Source: Prevotella sp. (lineage in GTDB: Bacteria > Bacteroidota > Bacteroidia > Bacteroidales > Bacteroidaceae). From it: DNA of 64,000 nucleotides. The DNA lies in contig SUYI01000004.1 of the NCBI GenBank assembly GCA_015060485.1, forward strand, positions 1 to 64,000. The letters run 5' to 3'. Position 1 is the first letter of the stretch. Each line of letters begins with the position of its first letter. Positions 15,951 through 24,781 of the stretch are shown here, piece by piece. Below the pieces are notes generated by a model. It was given only the letters and a program-made list of their open reading frames with translations. It made no database searches and had not been told where the DNA came from. A program made the position numbers and the translations under genes.

Positions 15951-17843
15951 ATGAACATGGTAAGGAGACTATACGTGGCCGCGCTGATGGCCGTCATGGC
16001 GATACTTACCGCCACAGCGCAGGTGTCGGGCGAAGACCGCATTGCGTACTTGGAGAAACAGATGTACCGATACTTCAGTTCGAGCGAGAATGACAGTTTC
16101 ATGATTGTCACCGACGAACTGATTGAGGCCTGCCGACAGGCCGGCAAGAGCCAGGAGCGGCTGTTCTACAAGGCGTGGTCGAACCAGGCCATCTACTACT
16201 TCCTGCGCATCAACCACCAGCGAGGACTGGAGATGGCAAACCAGATTCATGACTACGCCAGCCAGCACGACAGCAAGTTCGGGCTCTACACCTCGACGTA
16301 CGCACTGGCGACCATGTCGTCGAGCCTGCAGTACTTCGACCAGGCCGAGCGCGAGTTCAACGAGGCCATCAACTACCAGCACCGCTTCTTCCCCGACGAG
16401 AGCGCTGCGGCGCCGTATCTGGGGGCAGCGAAAATCTACGTGAACAAGCGGGAATTCGAGAAGGTCATCGACTGTGCACGCAAGGCGCTGGCCGAGCCCG
16501 GCGTCATCATGCAGCACCAGCTGACGGCATGGAGCTACATGTGCCTGGCCTATGCCGACGATAAGTATTCGAAGGAGGAGTTCAACCGCGCCTACGCCGA
16601 GCGGCAGCGCATCATGAACGAGTACGGCCACGACGACATGTTCGGCACAGTCGTCAACTACTACTATGCCGAGAAGAACGGCCGCTTCCAGGAGGCCCTT
16701 GAGATGGCAAAGACAATCAAGGGCAAAACCGACCATTTGAACTTTATTTCCAAGGCCTACGCCAACCTCGGCGACTTCCGCCAGGCCTACCTATACCAAA
16801 AGCGCTACAAGGAGGTCGCCGACTCGATGAAGACCTCCGAGGTGCAGAAGCTGTCGTACGAATACGCATCGCAGCTCGACGTGACGCGCGCCGAGAACGA
16901 GGCCAAGGACCTGCGTCTCTCGAAGCAGGACCTCCAGATACAGGCCGCTCTCGCCATCCTGCTCATCACCCTCGCCTTCTTCGTCTTCTACTACCTGCGC
17001 CGCCGCAAGCAGATTGGCGAGCTGCGCGAAGCATACAGCAAGCTGGCCGACACCACCAACGCCAAGGAGCGCATAGACAGCGAGCTGCGCATTGCCCGCG
17101 ACATACAGATGTCGATGGTGCCACGTACGTTCCCTGCATTCCCCGAGCGACGCGACATCGACCTCCACGCAGCCATCATGCCCGCCAAGGAAGTAGGCGG
17201 CGACCTCTACGACTTCTTCATCCAGGACGACCGCCTCTGTTTCTGCGTCGGCGACGTCAGCGGCAAAGGCATTCCCGCATCGCTCACCATGGCCGTCGCC
17301 GTCAACCTGTTCCGCACCGTCGCCAAGGAGGGCTTCCCGCCCGAAGTCATTGCCACCAAGCTCAACGACACCATGTGCGCCGACAACGAGAGCGGTGTCT
17401 TCGTCACGATGTTCATCGGCATCATCGACCTCAAGACGGGCCGGCTCGACTTCTGTAACTGCGGCCATAACCCGCCCGTCTACGGCGAGCGACGCATGCA
17501 CACCTCGCAGACCGTCTTCAGCTTCCTCGACGTCGAGGCCAATGCCCCCATCGGACTGTGGCCCGAAGCCGAGTTCATCGGACAGCACCTCAGCGACATC
17601 CGCGGCTGCACGCTATTCGTCTACACCGACGGCGTCAACGAGGCCGAGAACCGCATACAGGAGCAGTTCGGCGAGAAACGTATGCTGCGCGTCCTCCGCG
17701 AATCCACGCAGCCCTTTGGAGAGCGCACCCCAAAGACCCGCTCACACTTCCTGATAGAAGAAATGAAATGCGCCCTCGACGCATTCGTCGACGGCGCAGA
17801 ACAGAGCGACGACCTCACCATGCTCTGTGTCAGCATCAAATAA
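15951..17843 (+). CDS. TPR membrane protein with PP2C/SpoIIE phosphatase domain
   Basis: A 630-residue protein: signal peptide (VAALMAVMAILTATAQ), periplasmic TPR-like helices to about residue 320, one membrane segment (AALAILLITLAFFVFYYLRR), a short coiled linker (LREAYSKLADTTNAKERIDS), then a SpoIIE-type PPM phosphatase with GGDLYDFF, VGDVSGKGIPASLTMA and a final SDDLTML, the metal-binding acidic motifs. Such proteins dephosphorylate Ser/Thr sites, typically anti-sigma antagonists. It completes the operon begun by the Cache sensor. Confidence 0.9.
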   Translation: MNMVRRLYVAALMAVMAILTATAQVSGEDRIAYLEKQMYRYFSSSENDSFMIVTDELIEACRQAGKSQERLFYKAWSNQAIYYFLRINHQRGLEMANQIHDYASQHDSKFGLYTSTYALATMSSSLQYFDQAEREFNEAINYQHRFFPDESAAAPYLGAAKIYVNKREFEKVIDCARKALAEPGVIMQHQLTAWSYMCLAYADDKYSKEEFNRAYAERQRIMNEYGHDDMFGTVVNYYYAEKNGRFQEALEMAKTIKGKTDHLNFISKAYANLGDFRQAYLYQKRYKEVADSMKTSEVQKLSYEYASQLDVTRAENEAKDLRLSKQDLQIQAALAILLITLAFFVFYYLRRRKQIGELREAYSKLADTTNAKERIDSELRIARDIQMSMVPRTFPAFPERRDIDLHAAIMPAKEVGGDLYDFFIQDDRLCFCVGDVSGKGIPASLTMAVAVNLFRTVAKEGFPPEVIATKLNDTMCADNESGVFVTMFIGIIDLKTGRLDFCNCGHNPPVYGERRMHTSQTVFSFLDVEANAPIGLWPEAEFIGQHLSDIRGCTLFVYTDGVNEAENRIQEQFGEKRMLRVLRESTQPFGERTPKTRSHFLIEEMKCALDAFVDGAEQSDDLTMLCVSIK

Positions 17844-17859
17844 AGGTGAGCGCTAAGAA

Positions 17860-20394
17860 TCAGGCGGCGTTCTCGCAGGGAATCCAGAGCCAGAAGGTGG
17901 AGCCGCGGCCGTCGCCGCCGCTGATGACACCGATGTCGCCGCCGCAGCTCTCGGCGATGGACTTGCAAATGGCCAGTCCCATGCCCGTGCCTTGAACGAA
18001 TTCGTTGAGCTTAACGAAGCGGTCGAACACCATATTCTGCTTGTCTTTCGGGATGCCGATGCCGGTGTCCTCGCAGTAAAGGTACATGCCGTGCTTCTCG
18101 TAGCGGTAGCCTAAGCGGACGTGGCCCTGTTCGGTGAACTTCACTGCGTTGGTGACGAAGTTGGTGAGCACCTGGTAGACGCGCTCGAAGTCGAGCGTGG
18201 TGACGAAGGTGTCGTAGGGATTCTCCTTGATGAACCTGAGTTCCTTGCTCTGCACACGCTGCTGCAACGTCAGACAGATGTCGTCGAAGGCAGTGGCGAA
18301 ATCAATCGTCTCGGGCTTGATGGTGAGCGTGCCGCCGCTGATGGACGAGGCCTCGATGATGTCGTTGATGAGTCGCTGCAGCATATCCGTGGAGTTGCGG
18401 ATGATGCGCACATACTCGCCGCGCTCAGGGTTGTCGTCCAGCGTGTCGAGAACGCCGGTGAAACCGACGATAGCGTTCAGCGGCGTGCGCAACTCATGAG
18501 TCATTGATGCCATGAAACCGCTCTTCAACCTGACGCTCTCGTCGGCCAGCGTGGTGACAGCCTGCAATTGTCGGCGGGCCTTCTCGAGCTTCGAGTTGTC
18601 GACGACGATGCGCATCCTGCCGTCGTTGCCCTGCTCTAAATGCCGGTCGCTATGTTCCATGAGGAAGGCGAGAGTCTGCTTCTTGTGCTCAATGTCAGTC
18701 TGTATGGCCCGCACCTCCTTGTCATGCAGGTGGCGGTCGTGGTCGCGGTTGCGGTCGTCGGTGACGTCGAGCGTGGTGATGAAATAGTTGCAGGTCTCGC
18801 CCTCGCTGTTGAACAGCGGCAGTATGTAGAACTCGATATAGCGGTCGATGCCCATCTCCGGATAGTCCATGTGCTGGCAGATGAGCATGTCGTTACGGTT
18901 GTCAGGCGAGTAGATGTTGCGGAACAGCGGGACATCGAACATGCAGACGGTCTCCCAGAAGCGCTTGTTCTCGGGTTGATCGTCGGTCATGCCGCAGAGC
19001 TTTCGCATGTTGTCGTTGAGGTCGATGAGCCAGCCGTTCTTGTCGTAGAACGACATGGCGATGAACGGGATGTTCGACAACTGCTCGTACTTCTTGACGA
19101 GTTCGCGTTCGGCCTTGTTCTCCTCGACATCGTGGGTGACGTCGTGAATAGCGTTGACGACATAGGCAGGCTGTCCCTCGTTGTCGAGTTCCAGGATGGC
19201 ATGGCCGTGGAAGTTAAGCCAGTTGGGATTGTCGGCAGTGGCGTTGTTGAACAGCTTGTTCAGCACAAACTGGCGCTCACGGCCTTCGGTCAGGCGCTTC
19301 ATCTTCTGGGTGAACTCCTGTTGCTGGCTGGGGTGGATGTGGCTTGTGAATTCCTCCAAGGTCAGACCTTCCTTGGGCAGTATCTGTCCGTAGTTGTTCG
19401 TCATCCGGTCGTTCTTGATGTCATAGACCATGATGATGAAGTTACCCATGTGCAGGGCCTTGTATATCATGCTGTTCAACTCCGTCGACTTGCGGGCGGC
19501 GTTCTGAACGTGAGCCTTCGCCAGCCGGGCCAAGAAATAGGAGAGGACCGTCAATAGCAGCACGGCGACGATGATGTAATAGACCATCGGCGACGAGTGG
19601 TCGTGGACGCGCTCGGGATGGAACCAGCGGTCCTGGATGGCGGCTATCTCACCGCTCTGTTTCAAGCGAGAATACTGGTCGTCAATCTGCTCGATGAGCT
19701 CGCGGTCGCGACCGATGATGTGGATTTCGGAGATGGGGATGCCCACGTCGTTGAGCACGATGCCCTCGAGGTTGAGTTCCTTGATCTTCCACTTCAGCGG
19801 CTGCTCGCCCCATACGTAGTATTTATAGTCGCCGCTGAGCACGCCCATCAGCGCCACCTTGGGCGTCTGGAACTCCATGCGACTGTTGCGCATCGTGTCG
19901 CCGTCCATGAAATAGAAGGCAGAGTAGTCGCCGGGCTTGAAGACGGCACCCTCGCGCTCCAACTCGCTGAGCGACACCATGCCGACGGAATCGGAGTGCA
20001 TGGCCACGCGAATGCGGTTGTAGTTGACGATATTATCCGAGAGCACATAGGGGTCGCGACGGTAGCGGCGGGCATTGGCCAGGATAATGTCGGCTTCACC
20101 GCGCTCGAAGGTCTTCAGGGCGATGCTCCAGTCTTTCATCACAAAGCGGCACGGCAGGTTCAGTTCCTTCATCACAGCCTGCATCACGTCGATGTTGCTG
20201 CCCGAGGGCTGTCCCCTGTCGTTCAAGAACTCGTAGGGAGCCTTGTCCCAGTCGCAGACTATGACGACGGGTCGCTGCTTGGTATACGTAGTGGAGAGTT
20301 GCTGCGCCGATAAAGGTAAAAAGGTAAAAAGGTAAAAAGGTAAAACCTTTACCCACCTCTGGACCTTCATAGAATATCTTGTCTTCATAATCAT
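17860..20394 (-). CDS. Sensor histidine kinase with periplasmic solute-binding domain
   Basis: An 844-residue protein. After a signal peptide encoded partly by a GGTAAAAA tandem repeat (PFYLFTFLPLSAQ), an SBP_bac_3-type domain spans about residues 40-265 (PVVIVCDWDKAPYEFLNDRG, GEADIILANARRYRR). A membrane segment (MVYYIIVAVLLLTVLSYFLA) leads to PAS-like domains and a HisKA/HATPase core: phospho-acceptor His633 in SMTHELRTPLNA, NAVKFT N-box, DTGIGIPKD and GTGMGLAI. No receiver domain is attached and no response regulator lies nearby. It is followed on the same strand side by a second kinase of the same design upstream. Confidence 0.92.
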   Translation of the reverse strand: MIMKTRYSMKVQRWVKVLPFYLFTFLPLSAQQLSTTYTKQRPVVIVCDWDKAPYEFLNDRGQPSGSNIDVMQAVMKELNLPCRFVMKDWSIALKTFERGEADIILANARRYRRDPYVLSDNIVNYNRIRVAMHSDSVGMVSLSELEREGAVFKPGDYSAFYFMDGDTMRNSRMEFQTPKVALMGVLSGDYKYYVWGEQPLKWKIKELNLEGIVLNDVGIPISEIHIIGRDRELIEQIDDQYSRLKQSGEIAAIQDRWFHPERVHDHSSPMVYYIIVAVLLLTVLSYFLARLAKAHVQNAARKSTELNSMIYKALHMGNFIIMVYDIKNDRMTNNYGQILPKEGLTLEEFTSHIHPSQQQEFTQKMKRLTEGRERQFVLNKLFNNATADNPNWLNFHGHAILELDNEGQPAYVVNAIHDVTHDVEENKAERELVKKYEQLSNIPFIAMSFYDKNGWLIDLNDNMRKLCGMTDDQPENKRFWETVCMFDVPLFRNIYSPDNRNDMLICQHMDYPEMGIDRYIEFYILPLFNSEGETCNYFITTLDVTDDRNRDHDRHLHDKEVRAIQTDIEHKKQTLAFLMEHSDRHLEQGNDGRMRIVVDNSKLEKARRQLQAVTTLADESVRLKSGFMASMTHELRTPLNAIVGFTGVLDTLDDNPERGEYVRIIRNSTDMLQRLINDIIEASSISGGTLTIKPETIDFATAFDDICLTLQQRVQSKELRFIKENPYDTFVTTLDFERVYQVLTNFVTNAVKFTEQGHVRLGYRYEKHGMYLYCEDTGIGIPKDKQNMVFDRFVKLNEFVQGTGMGLAICKSIAESCGGDIGVISGGDGRGSTFWLWIPCENAA
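20312..20345. repeat. GGTAAAAA tandem words inside a signal peptide
   Basis: Four to five copies of GGTAAAAA. On the coding strand they give PFYLFTFLP in the signal peptide of the 844-residue kinase. A similar T/C-rich run at 20399-20437 lies between the two kinase genes. Confidence 0.85.
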
Positions 20395-20415
20395 TCTTTT
20401 TACTCTTTTACCTTT

Positions 20416-23208
20416 TTATTTTTTTACCCTTTTGATGACTGAGGCGTGACACGGAATCATGATGTAGATGGTGGTGCCCGATCCCTCTTCTGAACTGATC
20501 TCGAAGGTGCCGCCCATCTGGCTGACCAGCTCCTTGGTGATAGTCAAGCCCAGGCCCTTGGTGTTGTGGGCGCCGCCCTGTTCTTCCTGGATGCGGGTAA
20601 GCTCGGCCTCGGGGATGCCCTCGCCAGTGTCATCGACCGAGATAATCAGTCGTCGACCGATGTAGTCGTAGCGGGCCCTGACGGTGCCCCGCTTCGTATG
20701 CTGCGCGGCATTGCATGTCACCTGCTCGATGACGTGGCCGAGGTTCTCGGCATCGATATCGACAGTCAGTTGCTCGTAGGGGTTCTCCACGATGTAATTG
20801 GTGTCGGCATTCATGAACTTCATCCAGCCCGTGGCGCATTGCGACTCAAATAACTCGGCGAAGTTCTGCGGCTGCCGGTGGATTTCCACCATCTGGGCCT
20901 CCAGGCGCGACAGGTAGAGGATATTATCGATGATGTGCAGCAGGTAGTCGGCGTTCTTTTGGATAACCCTGCACAGCTCCGGCTCGTTAGCCGCAGGACT
21001 GTCGTCGCTGATCTGCGACACGTGTTCGACGATGGCATTCATCGGAGTGCGAATCTCCTGCACCATGTTCTTCACAAAGCTGTTCTTCGTCCTTTCCACC
21101 TCCTGCACCTTCGAGGTCTGCAATTCCATCTGGCGCTCTATCCAGTCCATCTCGCTGATGTCGCGCAGCATACCGCAGTATTCCTTCACCTTGCCGTCGC
21201 TGTTATGGCAGGGCTCTAAGCGGAAATACAGCATCATGGGCCGTCCGCCCGTCGAGCGGAGAGTGGTCTTGATTTTATATTCTATCACCTTGTCTTCATA
21301 GTCGTCCATATCGCTCAACAGACGCATGGCTTGTCGCTGCGACTGCTCGTCGACAAGTGTCATACAACGCGTCTGTGTCAACGCATGCTGGATGGTGTCG
21401 GTACCTCGGTAGATGGTCAGCGTGTGGGAGTCGGGCGAGTAGGTAACCTGGCGGATGTCGGTGTCGCTGATGGCGGCATCGAGAATCTCACTGTATTGCC
21501 GTTGCTCGCGGTGTACCGTGTCAATTTTCTTCTGACCTTCCAGCTCCATGCCCTTGCTGCTGACCGACATGGTGATGTCGCGGCAGAAGGCGAACACGCC
21601 AAGCATATCGCCGGCATCGTCGTGGATGGTCATCAGGCGGTACTCGGTTATCATGTCGTGACCGACGGTATGGGTAGCCTGATATCCGTTCAGATCTTCC
21701 AAATCCTGCATGTCGATGTCGAACATCGAACGAATGTCAACGCCCTTTTCAATGGATTCCTCGGCATTGAAGCCGAAAATGTCGCAAGCCTTGGGGTTGA
21801 TGTTGACCAACCGGCCGTCCTTGTTGAAAAGGATGATGCCCAGAATCGGGGTATAGAAGATGGACCAGTAGCGCAGCGTGCGCTCTTCGTCGAGCCGCTT
21901 CTGCTGCTGTTCCTCTGTCACGTCTTTCTTGGTGCCGATGATGACGGTAGGGTTGCCCTTCTTGTCGCGGCTCAATACGGACAGCACGATGTGATAGTCG
22001 CGGTCGTTGGTATTGCCGTCTTCCACGTCCTTGGCACGCAGGTTCAGTTCTATCTCCTTCTCTTCCTCATCGGTCTTCCTGGTATCAGCGAGTTTGTCCA
22101 AAGCCGACTTCAGGCTGACGAAATCCTCGTGGCTGTATCGCTGCGAGAACTCCTCCATCGAGTATGTGTAGGCCACCTGGCCGTTGTCGTTATGCCAGGA
22201 GAACCGGTTCGTTTTGATGTCGTAGGTCCAGATGTGCACCTGGCTGGTCTGCAGAATCAGCGCCAGGCGGTTGTTACGTCTGGTGTTCTCCTGTCTCAGC
22301 TTCCGGTTCTGAATGCGGTAGCTGATGCCATAAACGGCCATGAAGGCAAATAGCAGCAAACCGCCGCCCAACAGATACAACATTCCTTTCGGCTCTTCCA
22401 TATTCTGACGTTCGGGATAGAACCATTTGTCCTGCAAGGGCTGTATCTTGTCGTTGGTATAGAGTTTGGTATAGGCCTCGTCGAGCTTGTCGAGCAGTTG
22501 CTGGTTGTTCGACATGAACTTGTACTGTCCGTGCTGCATGTTGACGGAGGCCAACTCCAGGTTGTCGGTGTGATAGCGTTGCATAAGCCACTTCAGCGAG
22601 AGGGTATTCCACACAATCTGACCCTCACCCTTGGCGCTGACCTCCTGGATGGCTTCGCGCATATCACTGACAGGAATGGCATTCTCGCCCCACCCATATT
22701 CCAACATTAGGTGGTGGACCAATGAACTGTCGCAGACTATCACCTTATGGTTGCTCAGATCGCGGAAACGCTTGATGACCACCTCGTCATTCTTAGGCAT
22801 CACTACGCTTTGAGTGAAGAGCGTTACAGCATTCTTCGAGAATTTTCCGAATTCGTCATGGAATCCTACGGCCAGTCCCAGCATCAGGTCAGATTTTCCT
22901 TCTTTCAGGTCACGGAAGGCTTCCGATGATGGTTTCAGCCTGATAACGTATGGAATGTCCAGCTCCTTCATAATGAGCCGGATCAGGTCGACATTGAAGC
23001 CGTCCGGATCGCCGTTGTCGTTCAGAAACGAGTAGGGCCACAGGTCCCAAACATCTTCATAAATCAGCGGATTACTCGTCGAGAAGACCCGCGTGTTGTC
23101 TGATTGGGCAAATCCTACTGCCAATGAAAGATGTAGAGAGAGCAGTAGCATCATTGTTCTCTTGTACCATGCCCATTTACCGCAAGTAGTTCTATGCATA
23201 TTGTACAT
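20416..23208 (-). CDS. Histidine-kinase-like protein with solute-binding domain, acceptor His replaced
   Basis: Start at 23208 (MYNMHRTTCG, 930 aa), 28 bases after the rsmD stop; a longer frame would run back into rsmD. Signal peptide (MMLLLSLHLSLAVGFAQ), SBP_bac_3-type domain (LWPYSFLNDNGDPDGFNVDL), membrane segment (MLYLLGGGLLLFAFMAVYGI), three PAS-like domains (CDIFGFNAEE) and a HATPase domain with CNAAQHT, DTGEGIPE and GLGLTI. The H-box reads MVQEIRTPMN: the acceptor His of the usual SHEIRTP is Gln717, codon CAG at 21060-21058. It is therefore probably unable to autophosphorylate and may act as a regulatory pseudokinase for the adjacent kinase of the same design. Confidence 0.9.
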   Translation of the reverse strand: MYNMHRTTCGKWAWYKRTMMLLLSLHLSLAVGFAQSDNTRVFSTSNPLIYEDVWDLWPYSFLNDNGDPDGFNVDLIRLIMKELDIPYVIRLKPSSEAFRDLKEGKSDLMLGLAVGFHDEFGKFSKNAVTLFTQSVVMPKNDEVVIKRFRDLSNHKVIVCDSSLVHHLMLEYGWGENAIPVSDMREAIQEVSAKGEGQIVWNTLSLKWLMQRYHTDNLELASVNMQHGQYKFMSNNQQLLDKLDEAYTKLYTNDKIQPLQDKWFYPERQNMEEPKGMLYLLGGGLLLFAFMAVYGISYRIQNRKLRQENTRRNNRLALILQTSQVHIWTYDIKTNRFSWHNDNGQVAYTYSMEEFSQRYSHEDFVSLKSALDKLADTRKTDEEEKEIELNLRAKDVEDGNTNDRDYHIVLSVLSRDKKGNPTVIIGTKKDVTEEQQQKRLDEERTLRYWSIFYTPILGIILFNKDGRLVNINPKACDIFGFNAEESIEKGVDIRSMFDIDMQDLEDLNGYQATHTVGHDMITEYRLMTIHDDAGDMLGVFAFCRDITMSVSSKGMELEGQKKIDTVHREQRQYSEILDAAISDTDIRQVTYSPDSHTLTIYRGTDTIQHALTQTRCMTLVDEQSQRQAMRLLSDMDDYEDKVIEYKIKTTLRSTGGRPMMLYFRLEPCHNSDGKVKEYCGMLRDISEMDWIERQMELQTSKVQEVERTKNSFVKNMVQEIRTPMNAIVEHVSQISDDSPAANEPELCRVIQKNADYLLHIIDNILYLSRLEAQMVEIHRQPQNFAELFESQCATGWMKFMNADTNYIVENPYEQLTVDIDAENLGHVIEQVTCNAAQHTKRGTVRARYDYIGRRLIISVDDTGEGIPEAELTRIQEEQGGAHNTKGLGLTITKELVSQMGGTFEISSEEGSGTTIYIMIPCHASVIKRVKK

Positions 23209-23236
23209 CTGTTTGAGTCTGATTATAATGTATTGC

Positions 23237-23806
23237 TTAGGGGTGGAAGAGCGAAAAATTGACGCTGCCATACTGGCGGTGCTCCATGAAGTGGGGATGC
23301 TGTGAGAAATCGTAATCCTTGCCGTGCTCGAGGACGAAGAGACCATCGGGCTTCAGCAGACCGCGGTCGATGACGAGGTCGGGAAGTGTCGACAGTTCCT
23401 TCAGGGCATAGGGGGGATCGGCAAAAATGAAGTCGAACTGCTGGCGGCAGGACTTGATGAAACGGAAGACGTCGGCGCGGATGGGAATAACCGCAGCAGC
23501 AGAACCGCTGCGCTCGGCGGGGTCGTCGGCCCCAGCACCGAGTTTCTTCAGACAGTCCTGAATGAAGCGATGGTGGTCGCGGTCGAGCTCGACGCTGACA
23601 ACCCGTGAGCAGCCACGTGAAAGGAGTTCGAGCGATATGCTGCCCGTGCCTGAGAAGAGGTCGAGGGCCTCGGCACTGTCGAAGTCGACGTACTGGATGA
23701 GCACGTTGAAGATGTTCTCCTTGGCGAAGTCGGTGGTAGGCCGCGCCTTGAACGAGCGCGGAATGTCGAAATGACGACCTTTGTATTTTCCGGTGATAAT
23801 TCGCAT
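23237..23806 (-). CDS. rsmD: 16S rRNA (guanine966-N2)-methyltransferase
   Basis: A 189-residue Rossmann-fold methyltransferase. The N terminus MRIITGKYKGRHF and RPTTDFAKENIFNVL are RsmD signatures, ALDLFSGTGSISLELLSRG binds SAM, and FADPPYAL is the catalytic (D/N)PPY motif. It methylates the exocyclic amine of G966 in 16S rRNA. A short insertion (GADDPAERSGSAAAV) lies between the SAM-binding core strands. It follows the DUF3822 gene by 25 bases, an arrangement often seen in Bacteroidota. Confidence 0.95.
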   Translation of the reverse strand: MRIITGKYKGRHFDIPRSFKARPTTDFAKENIFNVLIQYVDFDSAEALDLFSGTGSISLELLSRGCSRVVSVELDRDHHRFIQDCLKKLGAGADDPAERSGSAAAVIPIRADVFRFIKSCRQQFDFIFADPPYALKELSTLPDLVIDRGLLKPDGLFVLEHGKDYDFSQHPHFMEHRQYGSVNFSLFHP

Positions 23807-23840
23807 CTCTCTTACCTCTTACTTCTTACCTCTAATTTCT
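23806..23840. repeat. TCTTACCTC tandem words at gene junction
   Basis: Degenerate copies of CTCTTACCTCTTACTTCTTACCTC span the 25-base gap between the DUF3822 stop and the rsmD start, together with the last codons of the first gene. Confidence 0.75.
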
Positions 23841-24602
23841 AAGATACACCAGCATGGTGTCATAAGGCATGCCGTCGATCAGGGTGACGGGGGCACGGTT
23901 GAACTCTCCAGTGGGATTGCTGGCGAAGACGCGCTTGACGAAGGTGAGAGCACGGTCCTTCAGCTCGGGCATCGGTCCGGCCAGATGCAACTCGTCGGAC
24001 TGTGGGTCCATGCCGAGCTGCTTCCAAACGGAGAGCACATAATAGAGTGCGTCGTCGGGCGTCGTAACGGCATAGGTGTTCTGGAACTTGAAACGGTTGG
24101 GACCGAAAGCAAAGACTTCCATCTTGCGGTCGTGGAAATAGCAATAGAGCTTGGCATGCTGGCCGGTGAAGCTCTTCTGATACATGTGACGCCAGACGAC
24201 CGACATCACCGGTTGGTAGCAGACACGTCCGAAGCGGTCGGCCAGCACCTGTCGCAGGTCTTTCTGCACGGAGAATACGGCCACAGCATTCAGGTCGGGC
24301 AGCACAGCGTGCATGGCCATGAACTGGTCGTGGGGTGTAAAGGTATAGTGGTAGAGTTGGTCGCGTTCCTCCTCGCGAAACATAGCCACGGGGATGGTGA
24401 GCACGGGCGAGTCGACAAGTACCAGTACGTGCTCGTAGTCGTCTTGCAGGAAGAGTTGTGTGCGGAACGCCTCACGCATGTTGGCGGCGAGCGATATGCC
24501 GCTATTCATCGGGTAGCGCTCGTAGCGCACCTGACCATTGTCGGAAGTCGACAGGGCAATGGAGTCGCGGCTGATCCGGATGATGAGTCGTTGTCTGTTC
24601 AT
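23832..24602 (-). CDS. DUF3822 family protein
   Basis: A 256-residue soluble protein with an actin/RNase-H-like fold expected from the family: LIIRISRDSIALST at the start, VLVLVDSPVLTIPVAMF, and YCYFHDRKMEVFAFGPNRF about the middle. The family is Bacteroidota-specific and typically precedes rsmD, as here; its function is unknown. It is the second gene of a three-gene operon beginning with a 29-residue membrane peptide 3 bases upstream. Confidence 0.85.
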   Translation of the reverse strand: MNRQRLIIRISRDSIALSTSDNGQVRYERYPMNSGISLAANMREAFRTQLFLQDDYEHVLVLVDSPVLTIPVAMFREEERDQLYHYTFTPHDQFMAMHAVLPDLNAVAVFSVQKDLRQVLADRFGRVCYQPVMSVVWRHMYQKSFTGQHAKLYCYFHDRKMEVFAFGPNRFKFQNTYAVTTPDDALYYVLSVWKQLGMDPQSDELHLAGPMPELKDRALTFVKRVFASNPTGEFNRAPVTLIDGMPYDTMLVYLRN

Positions 24603-24605
24603 AGT

Positions 24606-24695
24606 CTATTTCTCCATAATGCTCAGCACACACAATACGGCCAACACCGCACTGACCAGCGCCAAAAGGAGGTTTGTCTTCTGAATGTTTGTCAT
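24606..24695 (-). CDS. 29-residue membrane peptide
   Basis: ATG at 24695, TAG at 24606. The peptide is a single hydrophobic helix (LLLALVSAVLAVLCVLSI) with short polar ends MTNIQKTN and MEK. It sits 8 bases after a consensus promoter and 3 bases before the DUF3822 gene, so it is the first gene of that operon. Too small for routine gene calling; the position is the main evidence. Confidence 0.65.
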   Translation of the reverse strand: MTNIQKTNLLLALVSAVLAVLCVLSIMEK

Positions 24696-24703
24696 TACGG
24701 GGA

Positions 24704-24735
24704 CAAAGGTACAAATTCGCGAGCAAAAAGCCAAA
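24704..24735 (-). promoter_or_regulatory. Consensus promoter of DUF3822-rsmD operon
   Basis: On the minus strand TTTG (24735-24732) and TACCTTTG (24711-24704) are separated by 20 bases. The expected transcription start lies at or within a few bases of the ATG of the 29-residue peptide, so the message is nearly leaderless. Confidence 0.85.
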
Positions 24736-24781
24736 ATTTATTTGGAGATTTACACATTTTTTCGTAATTTCGCAGGCAGAA

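Noticed and set aside
18640..19557. 305-codon plus-strand frame opposite the first sensor kinase
   Set aside because: Antisense shadow; the opposite strand carries clear kinase and binding-domain motifs.
21331..22353. 340-codon plus-strand frame opposite the second sensor kinase
   Set aside because: Antisense shadow with low-complexity Val/Asp/His composition.
23781..24767. 328-codon plus-strand frame opposite DUF3822
   Set aside because: Antisense shadow; it also runs through the promoter of the 29-residue peptide gene.
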